A program made the position numbers and the translations under genes. A stretch of 7,929 nucleotides of DNA. It comes from an uncultured Pleurocapsa sp. (GTDB lineage Bacteria > Cyanobacteriota > Cyanobacteriia > Cyanobacteriales > Xenococcaceae). Where the stretch lies: assembly GCA_937884735.1 (NCBI GenBank), contig CAKZYI010000655.1, positions 1-7,929 of the forward strand, in the 5' to 3' direction. The notes beneath the pieces were generated by a model. That model did not search any database and was not told where the DNA came from. It was given only the letters and a program-made list of their open reading frames with translations. Shown here piece after piece: positions 1 to 6,496 of the stretch. Numbering within the stretch: position 1 is the first letter of the stretch; each line of letters begins with the position of its first letter.

Positions 1-1
1 G

Positions 2-979
2 GTAGTTTTTCCTCAAGGTACTCTAGATTTTGCGAGGCAAGAAGGTGATAGCTTAACAACAGATTTAAAGCGGAGAGACTTTACTATTAATGCGATCGCT
101 TATAATATTTTATCCCAACAGCTAGTAGATCCTTTGGGGGGTTTAAAAGACCTTCAGCAAAAAGTTTTGCGTATGGTTTCTCCTAATAATTTGGAAGACG
201 ATCCCCTAAGACTTTTACGAGCATATCGTCAGGCTGCACAGCTAGGTCTTACTATTGAAGGCAATACTAGAAAAGCTATTTTCGATCGCGCTAATCTTAT
301 ATCTACTATTGCAGCGGAAAGAGTGCAAGCAGAATTAAATTATCTTTTTACTACTTCTTTGGGCAATAAGTGGCTTGCCGCAGCCGCAGAAGATGGTTTA
401 TTACAGTTTTGGTTGCCAAGTATCAGCAAAGATAAAATTCAAGAGTTAGATAAAGTAGAAAAGGCGATCAATTTTTGTTCTGATTTAAGTTTAGACCTAC
501 CTAAATTGTCTATTTTAAGTAAGCTAGCCACCTTAGTTTCAACAGTAGAAAATAAAGCAGAAGCGCAATTAAATCAACTCAAATATTCTCGTACTGAAAT
601 TAAAGCAGTATCTAATACAGTTAAGTATCTACCCCAGCTACAAATCATGACTCAAAATATGAGTTTGCGAGAACAATATTTTTGGTTTCTAGATGTTAAG
701 GATATTTTTGCGATCTTGATAGTAAGAGCGATCGCAAATGAAGTATCTTTTGACTTATTAAAACCATTGATTGAGCGATATTCAAATCCAAAAGATCCAA
801 TAGCATATCCTCAACCTTTAATTACAGGTAATGATTTGATCGAGGAGTTCAATCTCAAACCGTCTCCCATAATTGGCAAACTATTAACAGAAACTCAGGT
901 AGCTCAAATAGAATCTAAAATAACCACTCGTCAACAGGCTCTAGATTTTGCTTTTCACTTGTCACAGTCTATGGTTTAG
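2..979 (+). CDS. cca: CCA tRNA nucleotidyltransferase (class II), 3' part
   Basis: This enzyme adds or repairs the 3' CCA end of tRNAs in the cytoplasm, using CTP and ATP. The frame is open from base 2, so the start lies outside the window; 325 codons are visible before a TAG stop. Class II motifs are clear: RRDFTINA (bases 71-94), then a DPLGG turn, then EDDPLRLLRAYR (194-229), which belongs to the nucleotide-selecting neck region. The C-terminus ends in a typical PLITGNDL...TRQQALDFA helical segment, so the 3' end is complete. The catalytic DxD strand should lie just upstream, with roughly 90 residues missing. An internal TTG at 134 gives a 281-residue frame but is not the real start, because homology continues upstream of it. 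Bacterial poly(A) polymerase and separate CC- or A-adding enzymes share this fold and cannot be excluded from the visible part. Confidence 0.93.
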   Translation, partial: VVFPQGTLDFARQEGDSLTTDLKRRDFTINAIAYNILSQQLVDPLGGLKDLQQKVLRMVSPNNLEDDPLRLLRAYRQAAQLGLTIEGNTRKAIFDRANLISTIAAERVQAELNYLFTTSLGNKWLAAAAEDGLLQFWLPSISKDKIQELDKVEKAINFCSDLSLDLPKLSILSKLATLVSTVENKAEAQLNQLKYSRTEIKAVSNTVKYLPQLQIMTQNMSLREQYFWFLDVKDIFAILIVRAIANEVSFDLLKPLIERYSNPKDPIAYPQPLITGNDLIEEFNLKPSPIIGKLLTETQVAQIESKITTRQQALDFAFHLSQSMV

Positions 980-1017
980 AACAAGATGATTTTTTGATAT
1001 ATTGCTTTTTAATACCT

Positions 1018-1035
1018 GTTTAAAACAACTTAAAC
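1018..1035. repeat. Small AT-rich inverted repeat at the cca/arsH junction
   Basis: GTTTAA (1018-1023) and TTAAAC (1030-1035) are perfect inverted copies around a 6-nt loop. The repeat sits exactly where similarity to ArsH begins. It could be a weak terminator for cca (TTT follows the stem), a trace of the event that removed the front of arsH, or chance in AT-rich DNA. The stem is only six A/T-rich pairs. Confidence 0.25.
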
Positions 1036-1530
1036 TTTCATCCCCACGAATTACCACTACGAGGACAGGTAGACGAAACCCATCCCAAGGTACAAGAATT
1101 GCGGGAGTTAAGTCAGTGGTCAGAAGGTCAAGTCTGGTCATCTCCCGAAATGCATGGTAATGTCACGGGTATCTTGAAAAATCAAATTGACTGGATACCT
1201 TTAACTATTGGTTCGGTAAGACCAACTCAAGGAAAGACTTTGGCGGTAATGCAGGTTAGTGGTGGTTCGCAATCTTTTAATGCAGTCAACACCCTGCGAA
1301 TTTTGGGTAGATGGATGCGGATGTTTACTATTCCCAATCAATCTTCGGTAGCAAAAGCTTATCAAGAGTTCCACGAAGATGGAACTATGAAAGATTCTCC
1401 TTACAAAGACAGGGTAGTAGATGTAATGGAAGAATTGTACAAATTCACTCTATTATTAAGGGATAAGGTCGATTATCTAACAGATCGTCACAGCGAACGG
1501 AAAGCCAAGTTGCAATCTACTGGTAACTAA
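1036..1530 (+). pseudogene. arsH: ArsH NADPH-dependent FMN reductase, N-terminally truncated
   Basis: ArsH is a flavodoxin-fold FMN enzyme of arsenic-resistance operons, described as an NADPH-dependent FMN/quinone reductase and, in some bacteria, an organoarsenical oxidase. Family sequence is strong from FHPHELPL (about 1036) to the TAA at 1528: WSEGQVW, SPEMHG, KNQIDWIPL, GSVRPTQGKTLAVMQVSGGS, GRWMRM and IPNQSSVAKA. Missing are roughly the first 40 residues with the GSLRxxSxS-type FMN phosphate loop. An in-frame TAA lies at 1021-1023, and no reading frame between 980 and 1035 encodes the lost part. The only starts are internal: TTG at 1099 (143 residues) or ATG at 1150. The protein is therefore unlikely to bind FMN normally, and I call it a remnant. 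It lies 18 nt before arsC in the usual order, but no arsB precedes it. A sequencing or assembly deletion is the main alternative. Confidence 0.83.
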
Positions 1531-1548
1531 TCTCAATAAAATATAATA

Positions 1549-1944
1549 ATGAAAAAGGTTATGTTTGTCTGCCGTCGTAATTCTTGCCGTTCTCAAATGG
1601 CGGAAGGCTTTGGCAAAGCATTAGGGGAAGGGAAAATTGAAGTAATTTCCTCTGGTTTAGAAGCAAGTCGAGTGCATCCTACCGCTATTGAAGTTATGTC
1701 TGAAGTTGGCATCGATCTCAGCAATCAAACTAGTAATGCTTTGAGTGAATTTCAAGCTGATGATTATGATGCAGTAATTTCTATGTGCGGCTGCGGTACA
1801 AGTTTGCCTGCCCAATGGGTAGTAAGAGAAGTATTTTTGGATTGGGAACTAGAAGATCCCGATGGAAAACCGATTGAGACTTTTTATAGAGTAAGAGATG
1901 AAATCAAAGAACGAGTGGGCAAGTTAATCAATCAACTTAGCTAA
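1549..1944 (+). CDS. arsC: Arsenate reductase, Synechocystis ArsC type (LMW phosphatase fold)
   Basis: This gene encodes a 131-residue cytoplasmic enzyme reducing arsenate to arsenite. The N-terminus MKKVMFVCRRNSCRS contains the CX5R P-loop, with nucleophile Cys8 and Arg14, typical of the low-molecular-weight tyrosine phosphatase fold. The acid motif is Asp103-Pro104 in EDPDG. Cys80 and Cys82 in MCGCG match in number and place the pair used by the Synechocystis enzyme, which combines this fold with glutathione/glutaredoxin as reductant. Length agrees with that family and all key residues are present, so this gene looks intact. It follows the arsH remnant by 18 nt with no clear Shine-Dalgarno. 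I saw no ArsR-type operator nearby, so any expression may depend on reading through from cca. No arsenite exporter gene is visible in the window. Confidence 0.93.
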   Translation: MKKVMFVCRRNSCRSQMAEGFGKALGEGKIEVISSGLEASRVHPTAIEVMSEVGIDLSNQTSNALSEFQADDYDAVISMCGCGTSLPAQWVVREVFLDWELEDPDGKPIETFYRVRDEIKERVGKLINQLS

Positions 1945-2683
1945 TACGATGTAAACGCCATCTTCCGTAGGAATTGTATTGTAAGGCATCCATATTATAT
2001 TCTTCATCTTCAGCTAATTGCATCTGATAACTAGGAGATTCAATATCAGGTTGAAAGATATGTCCATCTTGCAGTATGGGCGATTCTGTTAAACGATAGT
2101 AGTTGAAAACATTCATCACATAAATTGCTAAACCGATGTCTTCACTCAAATCCATGGAAACATCGGCTTTGCCAAAGTTATGCATTCCACAAGAATAATA
2201 GTTATTTTCTCCTTCTACTAATCCTACATACAAAGAGTAAATATCAAATACATCTTGGGAATTGTAGCTAGAAAGCCATTTGCTTGCTTCATGAACGATT
2301 TCTGCTGATTCTATATTAACTGCAAGCCCACCAATACTGAGGATAACTTGGGCAAATTTAGCAATTTCTAAACAGTATTGATATCCAGTATTAGTCGAAG
2401 TCAAATAAATTATTTGTTGACTATAATTTATTTTTTCTAAAGTGGTAGTAGAGATTTTTTCCTCTCCTCTAACCAAAATCGTCTGGCTAACGTTGGAGTT
2501 GTTGTCTGAGGTAGAACGAATATCTATTTGGCAACTTTTATTAGTGGCTTTTTCTTGGAATATTCTACCTATGAATAAATAATCTATACCATGTTGAGCT
2601 AACAGCGCAGAAGCAACATCTTGTCTGCTCTTTAGCTCTATGGGAATAGAGACTACTATTTTACTAGGTGTACCTACTGCCAT
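1937..2683 (-). CDS. Uncharacterised protein, C-terminal part DUF4261-like
   Basis: This is a 248-residue soluble protein with no signal peptide or membrane segment. I do not recognise a characterised homologue. Residues about 147-225 resemble DUF4261: a hydrophobic stretch IYSLYVGLVEG, then CGMHNFGKADVSM (165-177, like the family's GhxxFGhxEhE segment), a helix IGLAIYVMNVFNYY, and LQDGHIF (204-210, like its LKDGDTF). The N-terminal half, starting KIVVSIPIELKSRQDVASALL, resembles the first DUF4261 segment only loosely. The C-terminus is acidic, then rich in Tyr and Arg. No catalytic residues can be assigned. The ATG lies 3 nt after the glycosyltransferase stop, so the two genes are probably cotranscribed and translationally coupled. 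Its last 8 bp overlap the end of the convergent arsC. The assignment is by pattern from memory; a profile search would settle it. Confidence 0.72.
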   Translation of the reverse strand: MAVGTPSKIVVSIPIELKSRQDVASALLAQHGIDYLFIGRIFQEKATNKSCQIDIRSTSDNNSNVSQTILVRGEEKISTTTLEKINYSQQIIYLTSTNTGYQYCLEIAKFAQVILSIGGLAVNIESAEIVHEASKWLSSYNSQDVFDIYSLYVGLVEGENNYYSCGMHNFGKADVSMDLSEDIGLAIYVMNVFNYYRLTESPILQDGHIFQPDIESPSYQMQLAEDEEYNMDALQYNSYGRWRLHRIS

Positions 2684-2686
2684 TAT

Positions 2687-3703
2687 TTATTCTTTTGCAG
2701 AAGCAACGCTAAAGTTGATTTCATTAGATTTTTTGGATTCTATTATGGACATGAATCTCTTTTGCAAAATATTGACAAACTTGCTCAATAGATCTCCTAA
2801 AGTATGAGGATTGTCTAATATTTGCTTAACAGTTTTAGCAATGTCTTTCTGTTTGATTGCCTCTAAAACGAGATAGTAAGCTAGTCTCTTTCTATAAACC
2901 AATAAATTCTCAAATAAGGCTTTGAGTAATTCAGGGTTATTCTGAGAATCAATTTCTCGATCAATAAAAATGTTAGTAATCGCGCAAGAATCAGATAAGT
3001 ATTCGGTGGGTTTTCTAGTAGAAAGAGAAATTACACGAGTACGATAGTAATAATACGCCTTGGGAACAAGAGCAAAACGGGCTTGATGTCTCAAACATTC
3101 TAGATACAAAACATAGTCTTCGCCAACATGAATAGTTTCATCGTAGTCAATACCATGCTGGAGCAAAAATTCTCGTCTCATCAAAGGTTTGGTGTATCCA
3201 AAACTCCAATTTCTTTTCGCATTAATTGGATTTGGACGATCGCTAATGACAAATTCCACTGGATCGATTAATCTAACTAAAGACGATCTTTGTTCTTTTT
3301 CTTGAAGTAAAGTACTCCACGGCTGAGACTCGCGATCGCTAATTAGGTTTAAATCATCTGCAACCAAGTCAGCATTTTCTTGATTGGCAACTAACAGCAG
3401 TTTTTCTAACCTTTCTGGTGCGTACCAATCATCAGAATCTAAAAGTGCAATCCAGTTGCCTTTGGCTGCTTTAATGCCGCAGTTTCTCCCATAGCTTACG
3501 CCACGGTTTTGCTTGTTGCTAATGATTTTTAGACGTTTATCTTGAAAACTACGAGCAACCTCTATCGTAGAATCTGTAGAGGCATCGTCTACTAGTATGA
3601 TTTCAAAATTGCTGTATGTTTGGTTTAAAACAGATTCAATTGCCTGAGCTATATAGGCTTCGCTGTTATAAACAGGAATTATTATAGATACTTCTGGGTT
3701 CAT
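2687..3703 (-). CDS. Family 2 glycosyltransferase
   Basis: This gene encodes a 338-residue inverting glycosyltransferase of the GT-A fold (GT2), which transfers a sugar from a nucleotide-sugar donor, probably onto a surface polysaccharide or glycolipid; donor and acceptor cannot be read from sequence. Motifs in order: VSIIIPVYN (5-13), ILVDDASTDST (36-46) with donor-binding Asp39/40, NRGVSYGRNCGI (66-77), the metal-binding DSDD (89-92), and GED (194-196) as the usual place of the catalytic base. YYYYRTR (217-223) then matches the acceptor-side tail common in the family. There is no transmembrane segment, so it is cytosolic or peripheral. The ATG at 3703 directly precedes the conserved first strand, so the start is secure despite a weak ribosome site. 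It is the first gene of a two-gene unit with the DUF4261-like gene. No other polysaccharide genes are in view. Confidence 0.92.
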   Translation of the reverse strand: MNPEVSIIIPVYNSEAYIAQAIESVLNQTYSNFEIILVDDASTDSTIEVARSFQDKRLKIISNKQNRGVSYGRNCGIKAAKGNWIALLDSDDWYAPERLEKLLLVANQENADLVADDLNLISDRESQPWSTLLQEKEQRSSLVRLIDPVEFVISDRPNPINAKRNWSFGYTKPLMRREFLLQHGIDYDETIHVGEDYVLYLECLRHQARFALVPKAYYYYRTRVISLSTRKPTEYLSDSCAITNIFIDREIDSQNNPELLKALFENLLVYRKRLAYYLVLEAIKQKDIAKTVKQILDNPHTLGDLLSKFVNILQKRFMSIIESKKSNEINFSVASAKE

Positions 3704-3812
3704 TAGTTCAATCAGTGTTTAACTTCGATACTTCTTGTATAGGTTGCAAATTTTCAAAATAAGCACCTTATTTCAATAAATTTATCTACCAATTGAAATT
3801 TCTTTACTAAAA

Positions 3813-3841
3813 ATAGCATCCGTAAGGATACTGATAGTCAA
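3813..3841 (-). promoter_or_regulatory. Candidate sigma70-type promoter for the glycosyltransferase unit
   Basis: On the minus strand TTGACT (3841-3836) is followed after 17 nt by TGCTAT (3818-3813), about 110 nt before the glycosyltransferase ATG. The -35 is good and the -10 poor (3 of 6 matches to TATAAT). This is only a guess. Confidence 0.22.
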
Positions 3842-3931
3842 AAAACACAAACACTTGATATATTAGGGTCAAAAACGCTTTGTTGTTAATCCTATCTTCA
3901 TAAAACTGACTTAACAGTACAGCAAATATCT

Positions 3932-3981
3932 AAAAAAATGGGTAATGTAAGGTTCAATAATGATTCCTCGACGAGCATTAC
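3932..3981 (-). terminator. Candidate terminator after the GAF gene
   Basis: Reading the minus strand, GTAATG (3981-3976) can pair with CATTAC (3947-3942), and a run of seven T follows at 3938-3932. The loop is long (28 nt) but contains a small CTCG/CGAG repeat (3967-3975). It begins 24 nt after the GAF-gene stop. The stem is short and AT-rich, so it would be weak. Confidence 0.3.
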
Positions 3982-4004
3982 TTAGTAGTTAGTTTTCGAC
4001 TCTC

Positions 4005-5441
4005 TTATTCAAAGCGATTGCCGCGCAAATTGGCTGTTGCTTTCTCTAAAATAGCCGTGGCTTCATCTTTGTTATTACTCATTCTCAGCAGGGATTCTTG
4101 CATTTTTGAACTGACGACTGCTAATTTTCTAATAATAATGTGAATCAGTTTAGTATTTTTTTTGGTTTGCTCAGAGCCGTTTTGATTAATTACGTTTATT
4201 TCTCTCTCTAATAATTTATTGAGATTGTTTGCCTCAATCAAAATTTTGCCAGTGTTTTGAATCGGATTTTCTATCTGCTGTATTTTAGCCTGAGCCAAAT
4301 CGATATTATCTCTAATATTATTTAATTCAGTTAAGCCATGTTCGACCAGCACAGACTGCTCTTTTAATTTTGCTTTGGCTAAAGATAAGCCTGTATGAAA
4401 AGCAATTTGTTTAAAATGCTCAATTTCATATTTTTGCCAGTCTTTAAAATCAAAACAATGATGAGCGACCAACAAACCATATATTTTGCCGTTGTCTAAG
4501 TTAATTGGGGCGACTAGGTTTGCCTTGACTCCTATTTTTGCTAGGTTATCTACATAACAAGAAGTCATTCCTGCTTCATAAATATTAGAAATAGCGCGAA
4601 CTCTTCCTTTTTGATATCGATCTATATAGCGATATTCAAAACAGGGATCTTTGATCACATTAGCTAGGATTGAAGCTAGGGCGGGAAGAGTCGCTTCTGC
4701 GACAATTTCTCCCATGCTATCGCTTTGCAAGCCATAGACTATGACGCGATCGCATTGTAAAATTTCTTTAGACTTTTCTACTGCTATTTGCAACACTTCT
4801 TCTGAGGTTGCTGCACCATGTATTTTTTGAGCGATCTCACTTATCAACTGTTGAGCCTGCTCATTATTAGCTACTTGATGTTGAAGACGATGGCTATCTT
4901 TCTGTTGAGCGACTTGCTTCATTGCCCAACTAGCCACGCTTAGGACAAATTCGACTTCTCTTTGTTCCCATTGGCGAGTTCTAGAACATTGGTGCATTAC
5001 CAATAATCCATACAAAGAATTATCAGCAGAGGTCAAAGGCACTACTAAGTTAGATTTAACATCAATTTTTTCCAAATTCTCGACATAGCAAAGACTCATT
5101 CCTGCTTTACGAATATTGGTAATAGCTCTAACTCTTCCTCTTTGATATTTATCAATATATCGCGCTTCAAAACAAGGATCTTTGATAGTTGAACCCAAAA
5201 TCTGAGAATATCCAGGAGTGACAGCTTCCGCCGTAATCTTACAAAGAGATTTTGACTGCATGCTATATACTACAACGCGATCGCATCTTAGATTTTGATG
5301 GACAATTTTGACTGCTGCTTGCAGGATTTCTTCTTCCGTGGTGGAGCTAGCGAGGTTTCTAAAAAGATCTGTAGGTAAGCTTTTAAATTTTGAACCGTTA
5401 GAATTCAGTGCTGATAATGAAGAAGATGGTTGAATAGTCAT
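4005..5441 (-). CDS. Tandem GAF-domain protein with DXCF cyanobacteriochrome-like motifs
   Basis: This is a 478-residue soluble protein, probably a light or small-ligand sensor. Two homologous GAF domains lie at about 30-175 and 205-352, offset by 177 residues. Each has CDRVxVY, IKDPCFExRYID, GRVRAIxNI, AGMxxCYVxNL, a NLVxP strand and YGLLVxH. The Cys pairs 90/118 and 267/295 are both 28 residues apart, as in DXCF cyanobacteriochromes, where the second Cys binds bilin and the DXCF Cys makes a second link. The residue after the second Cys is Tyr, not the common His. The first GAF lacks the usual WSGE-like segment; the second keeps GEIVAEA. The remaining 120 residues are helical, probably coiled coil, with no kinase, GGDEF, adenylate cyclase or MCP signalling motif. 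Bilin binding is inferred; many PixJ-like chemoreceptors carry related GAFs without chromophore. The gene stands alone; a TATAAA at 5480-5475 could be its -10. Confidence 0.88.
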   Translation of the reverse strand: MTIQPSSSLSALNSNGSKFKSLPTDLFRNLASSTTEEEILQAAVKIVHQNLRCDRVVVYSMQSKSLCKITAEAVTPGYSQILGSTIKDPCFEARYIDKYQRGRVRAITNIRKAGMSLCYVENLEKIDVKSNLVVPLTSADNSLYGLLVMHQCSRTRQWEQREVEFVLSVASWAMKQVAQQKDSHRLQHQVANNEQAQQLISEIAQKIHGAATSEEVLQIAVEKSKEILQCDRVIVYGLQSDSMGEIVAEATLPALASILANVIKDPCFEYRYIDRYQKGRVRAISNIYEAGMTSCYVDNLAKIGVKANLVAPINLDNGKIYGLLVAHHCFDFKDWQKYEIEHFKQIAFHTGLSLAKAKLKEQSVLVEHGLTELNNIRDNIDLAQAKIQQIENPIQNTGKILIEANNLNKLLEREINVINQNGSEQTKKNTKLIHIIIRKLAVVSSKMQESLLRMSNNKDEATAILEKATANLRGNRFE

Positions 5442-5505
5442 ATAATTTAGAATTTTTATTCTAATTGATGCTTATTTATACTTAGTAGAAAAATGAAATA
5501 TTTTT

Positions 5506-5530
5506 AAAAGGTAAGCTTGAATTACCTTTT
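5506..5530. repeat. Perfect 9-bp inverted repeat upstream of the GAF gene
   Basis: AAAAGGTAA (5506-5514) and TTACCTTTT (5522-5530) are exact inverted copies around a 7-nt spacer. The repeat lies 65 nt before the GAF-gene ATG and about 110 nt after the menH stop. It could be a protein-binding operator. It could also be a weak terminator working in both directions, because a GGTAA/TTACC stem is followed by TTTT on either strand. The rest of the 201-bp gap is AT-rich without a recognised gene. Confidence 0.55.
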
Positions 5531-5642
5531 GTTAGATTGTTACAGTACAGTTTATGTATAATTACTGAAGATTCTAACTTATTTGAGCAATTAATTCTTC
5601 CGTATAAAGCAAACAGTTTTTTTAAAAAACCCTCAAACATAG

Positions 5643-6473
5643 CTATTTTTTGCATCTATTTTTGAGAAAATCTTTTAGAAGTTGAGCAAATTTAAATGAT
5701 TGTTCAAAATGAACATTATGATCGGTATTTTTAACTATTTCAATCAAAAACTGAGGAGATAACACGCTAATTCTTTGATTAATAGCAGTAAACTTAAAAT
5801 CTAGTTCGCCAACTATTAATAAAATTGGTAGCTGAATAAATTTTAGATGATCCCACAGAGGAGGCTGTATCCCCAAGCCCATATGTATCAAAGATATGGT
5901 TAGTTTTTGAGGATCGTTTGCCATTTTTTGAGCGATCGCTTTTTGATAATTTGGATGTTTAATAAAAGAACTAAATAAAGGATTGCTGTACCAATGCTGC
6001 AAAAAAACAGATAAATCCTCTGACTTTAGCCTGTTTACTACATTCAAATCCTGTTTAATCCTATTTTCTCGATCTGCTTTATGCTTTAATCCTGGGGAAG
6101 CCGATTCTAAAACAACTTTCTGAAAATACTGGGGGAAATAAACGGCTAAATATAAAGCAAGCCTTCCTCCCATTGAATAACCAACCAAAAAACACTGCTG
6201 AATAGCCAATTTTCCTAGTAAAGCAATAATTGCGATCGCAACTCGCTCCATTCGATAATCTAGATTGCAATTTACCTCAGTCTTTCCATGTCCAGGTAAA
6301 TCAACCAACAAACAACAAAAATCATTTTGCAGCAAATTGGCAACCTCCTGAAAATCTTGCCAACTACCCATAAAGCCATGTAAAAACAAGATAACAGGTT
6401 GATCGCCATCGCCTATCAAAACATAATTAAATTTATAATCTTTATACTTTCCTCCTTTAACTTCATCCCCCAT
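5643..6473 (-). CDS. menH: MenH-type alpha/beta hydrolase (SHCHC synthase)
   Basis: MenH eliminates pyruvate from SEPHCHC to give SHCHC in menaquinone synthesis; in cyanobacteria the product is phylloquinone for photosystem I. Starting at ATG 6473 the protein has 276 residues. Family marks are LHGFMGSW (oxyanion region), VDLPGHGKT, GYSMGGRLAL with nucleophile Ser100, LESASPGL, HWYSNPLF, GLGIQPPLWDHL, VGELDFKF with Asp225, and DHNVHFEQ with His252. The last motif normally reads GHNVH; here Asp replaces Gly. The frame stays open to a TTG at 6500 that overlaps the priA TGA, which would add 9 residues. I prefer 6473 because GGAGG lies 4 nt upstream. However, the first 12 or so residues fall in a purine-rich repeat and the true fold starts near YKFNYVLIGD. 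Position suggests cotranscription with priA. The stop is TAG. Confidence 0.88.
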   Translation of the reverse strand: MGDEVKGGKYKDYKFNYVLIGDGDQPVILFLHGFMGSWQDFQEVANLLQNDFCCLLVDLPGHGKTEVNCNLDYRMERVAIAIIALLGKLAIQQCFLVGYSMGGRLALYLAVYFPQYFQKVVLESASPGLKHKADRENRIKQDLNVVNRLKSEDLSVFLQHWYSNPLFSSFIKHPNYQKAIAQKMANDPQKLTISLIHMGLGIQPPLWDHLKFIQLPILLIVGELDFKFTAINQRISVLSPQFLIEIVKNTDHNVHFEQSFKFAQLLKDFLKNRCKK

Positions 6474-6490
6474 CCTTCCTCCCTCATCCC
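6449..6490. repeat. Pyrimidine-rich degenerate repeat at the menH start
   Basis: The plus strand is almost pure C/T here and contains several CATCCC-type units (6464-6470, 6471-6476, 6485-6490) mixed with TCCTCC. It recalls degenerate copies of the short tandem heptanucleotide repeats known from cyanobacteria. On the coding strand it supplies two Shine-Dalgarno-like sequences: GGAGG at 6482-6478, usable for ATG 6473, and AAAGGAGG at 6458-6451, which has no start codon at useful distance. Confidence 0.45.
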
Positions 6491-6496
6491 TTAAAA

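Larger units (their letters stand above)
3704..4004. other. Intergenic region upstream of the glycosyltransferase gene
   Basis: These 301 bp are AT-rich and hold no convincing gene on either strand. They should carry the promoter of the glycosyltransferase unit and the 3' end of the GAF-gene transcript, both on the minus strand. I see one weak promoter candidate (3813-3841) and one weak terminator candidate (3932-3981). No tRNA, known small RNA or riboswitch was recognised. Confidence 0.6.
92..6239. repeat. Seven dispersed HIP1 octamers (GCGATCGC)
   Basis: Copies lie at 92-99 and 728-735 (cca), 3332-3339 (glycosyltransferase), 4746-4753 and 5277-5284 (GAF gene), and 5932-5939 and 6232-6239 (menH). 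All are inside genes. HIP1 is highly over-represented in many cyanobacterial genomes, and about one per 1.1 kb in AT-rich DNA is far above chance, so it is the best taxonomic marker here. There are none in the arsH-arsC segment, the DUF4261-like gene or the visible priA. Confidence 0.9.

Noticed and set aside
1024..1098. A full-length ArsH starting upstream
   Set aside because: A TAA at 1021 blocks the frame, no ATG/GTG follows in frame before 1099, and no other frame encodes the missing N-terminus.
5511..5525. NtcA site (GTA-N8-TAC) in the inverted repeat
   Set aside because: The spacing is 9, not 8, and no matching -10 box at the usual distance was found for the GAF gene.
5616..5630. GTTTTTTTAAAAAAC as a menH terminator
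   Set aside because: It is only an A/T palindrome with no GC stem; too weak to call.
6079..6270. A 63-codon open frame inside menH
   Set aside because: Out-of-frame shadow of the well-supported menH gene.
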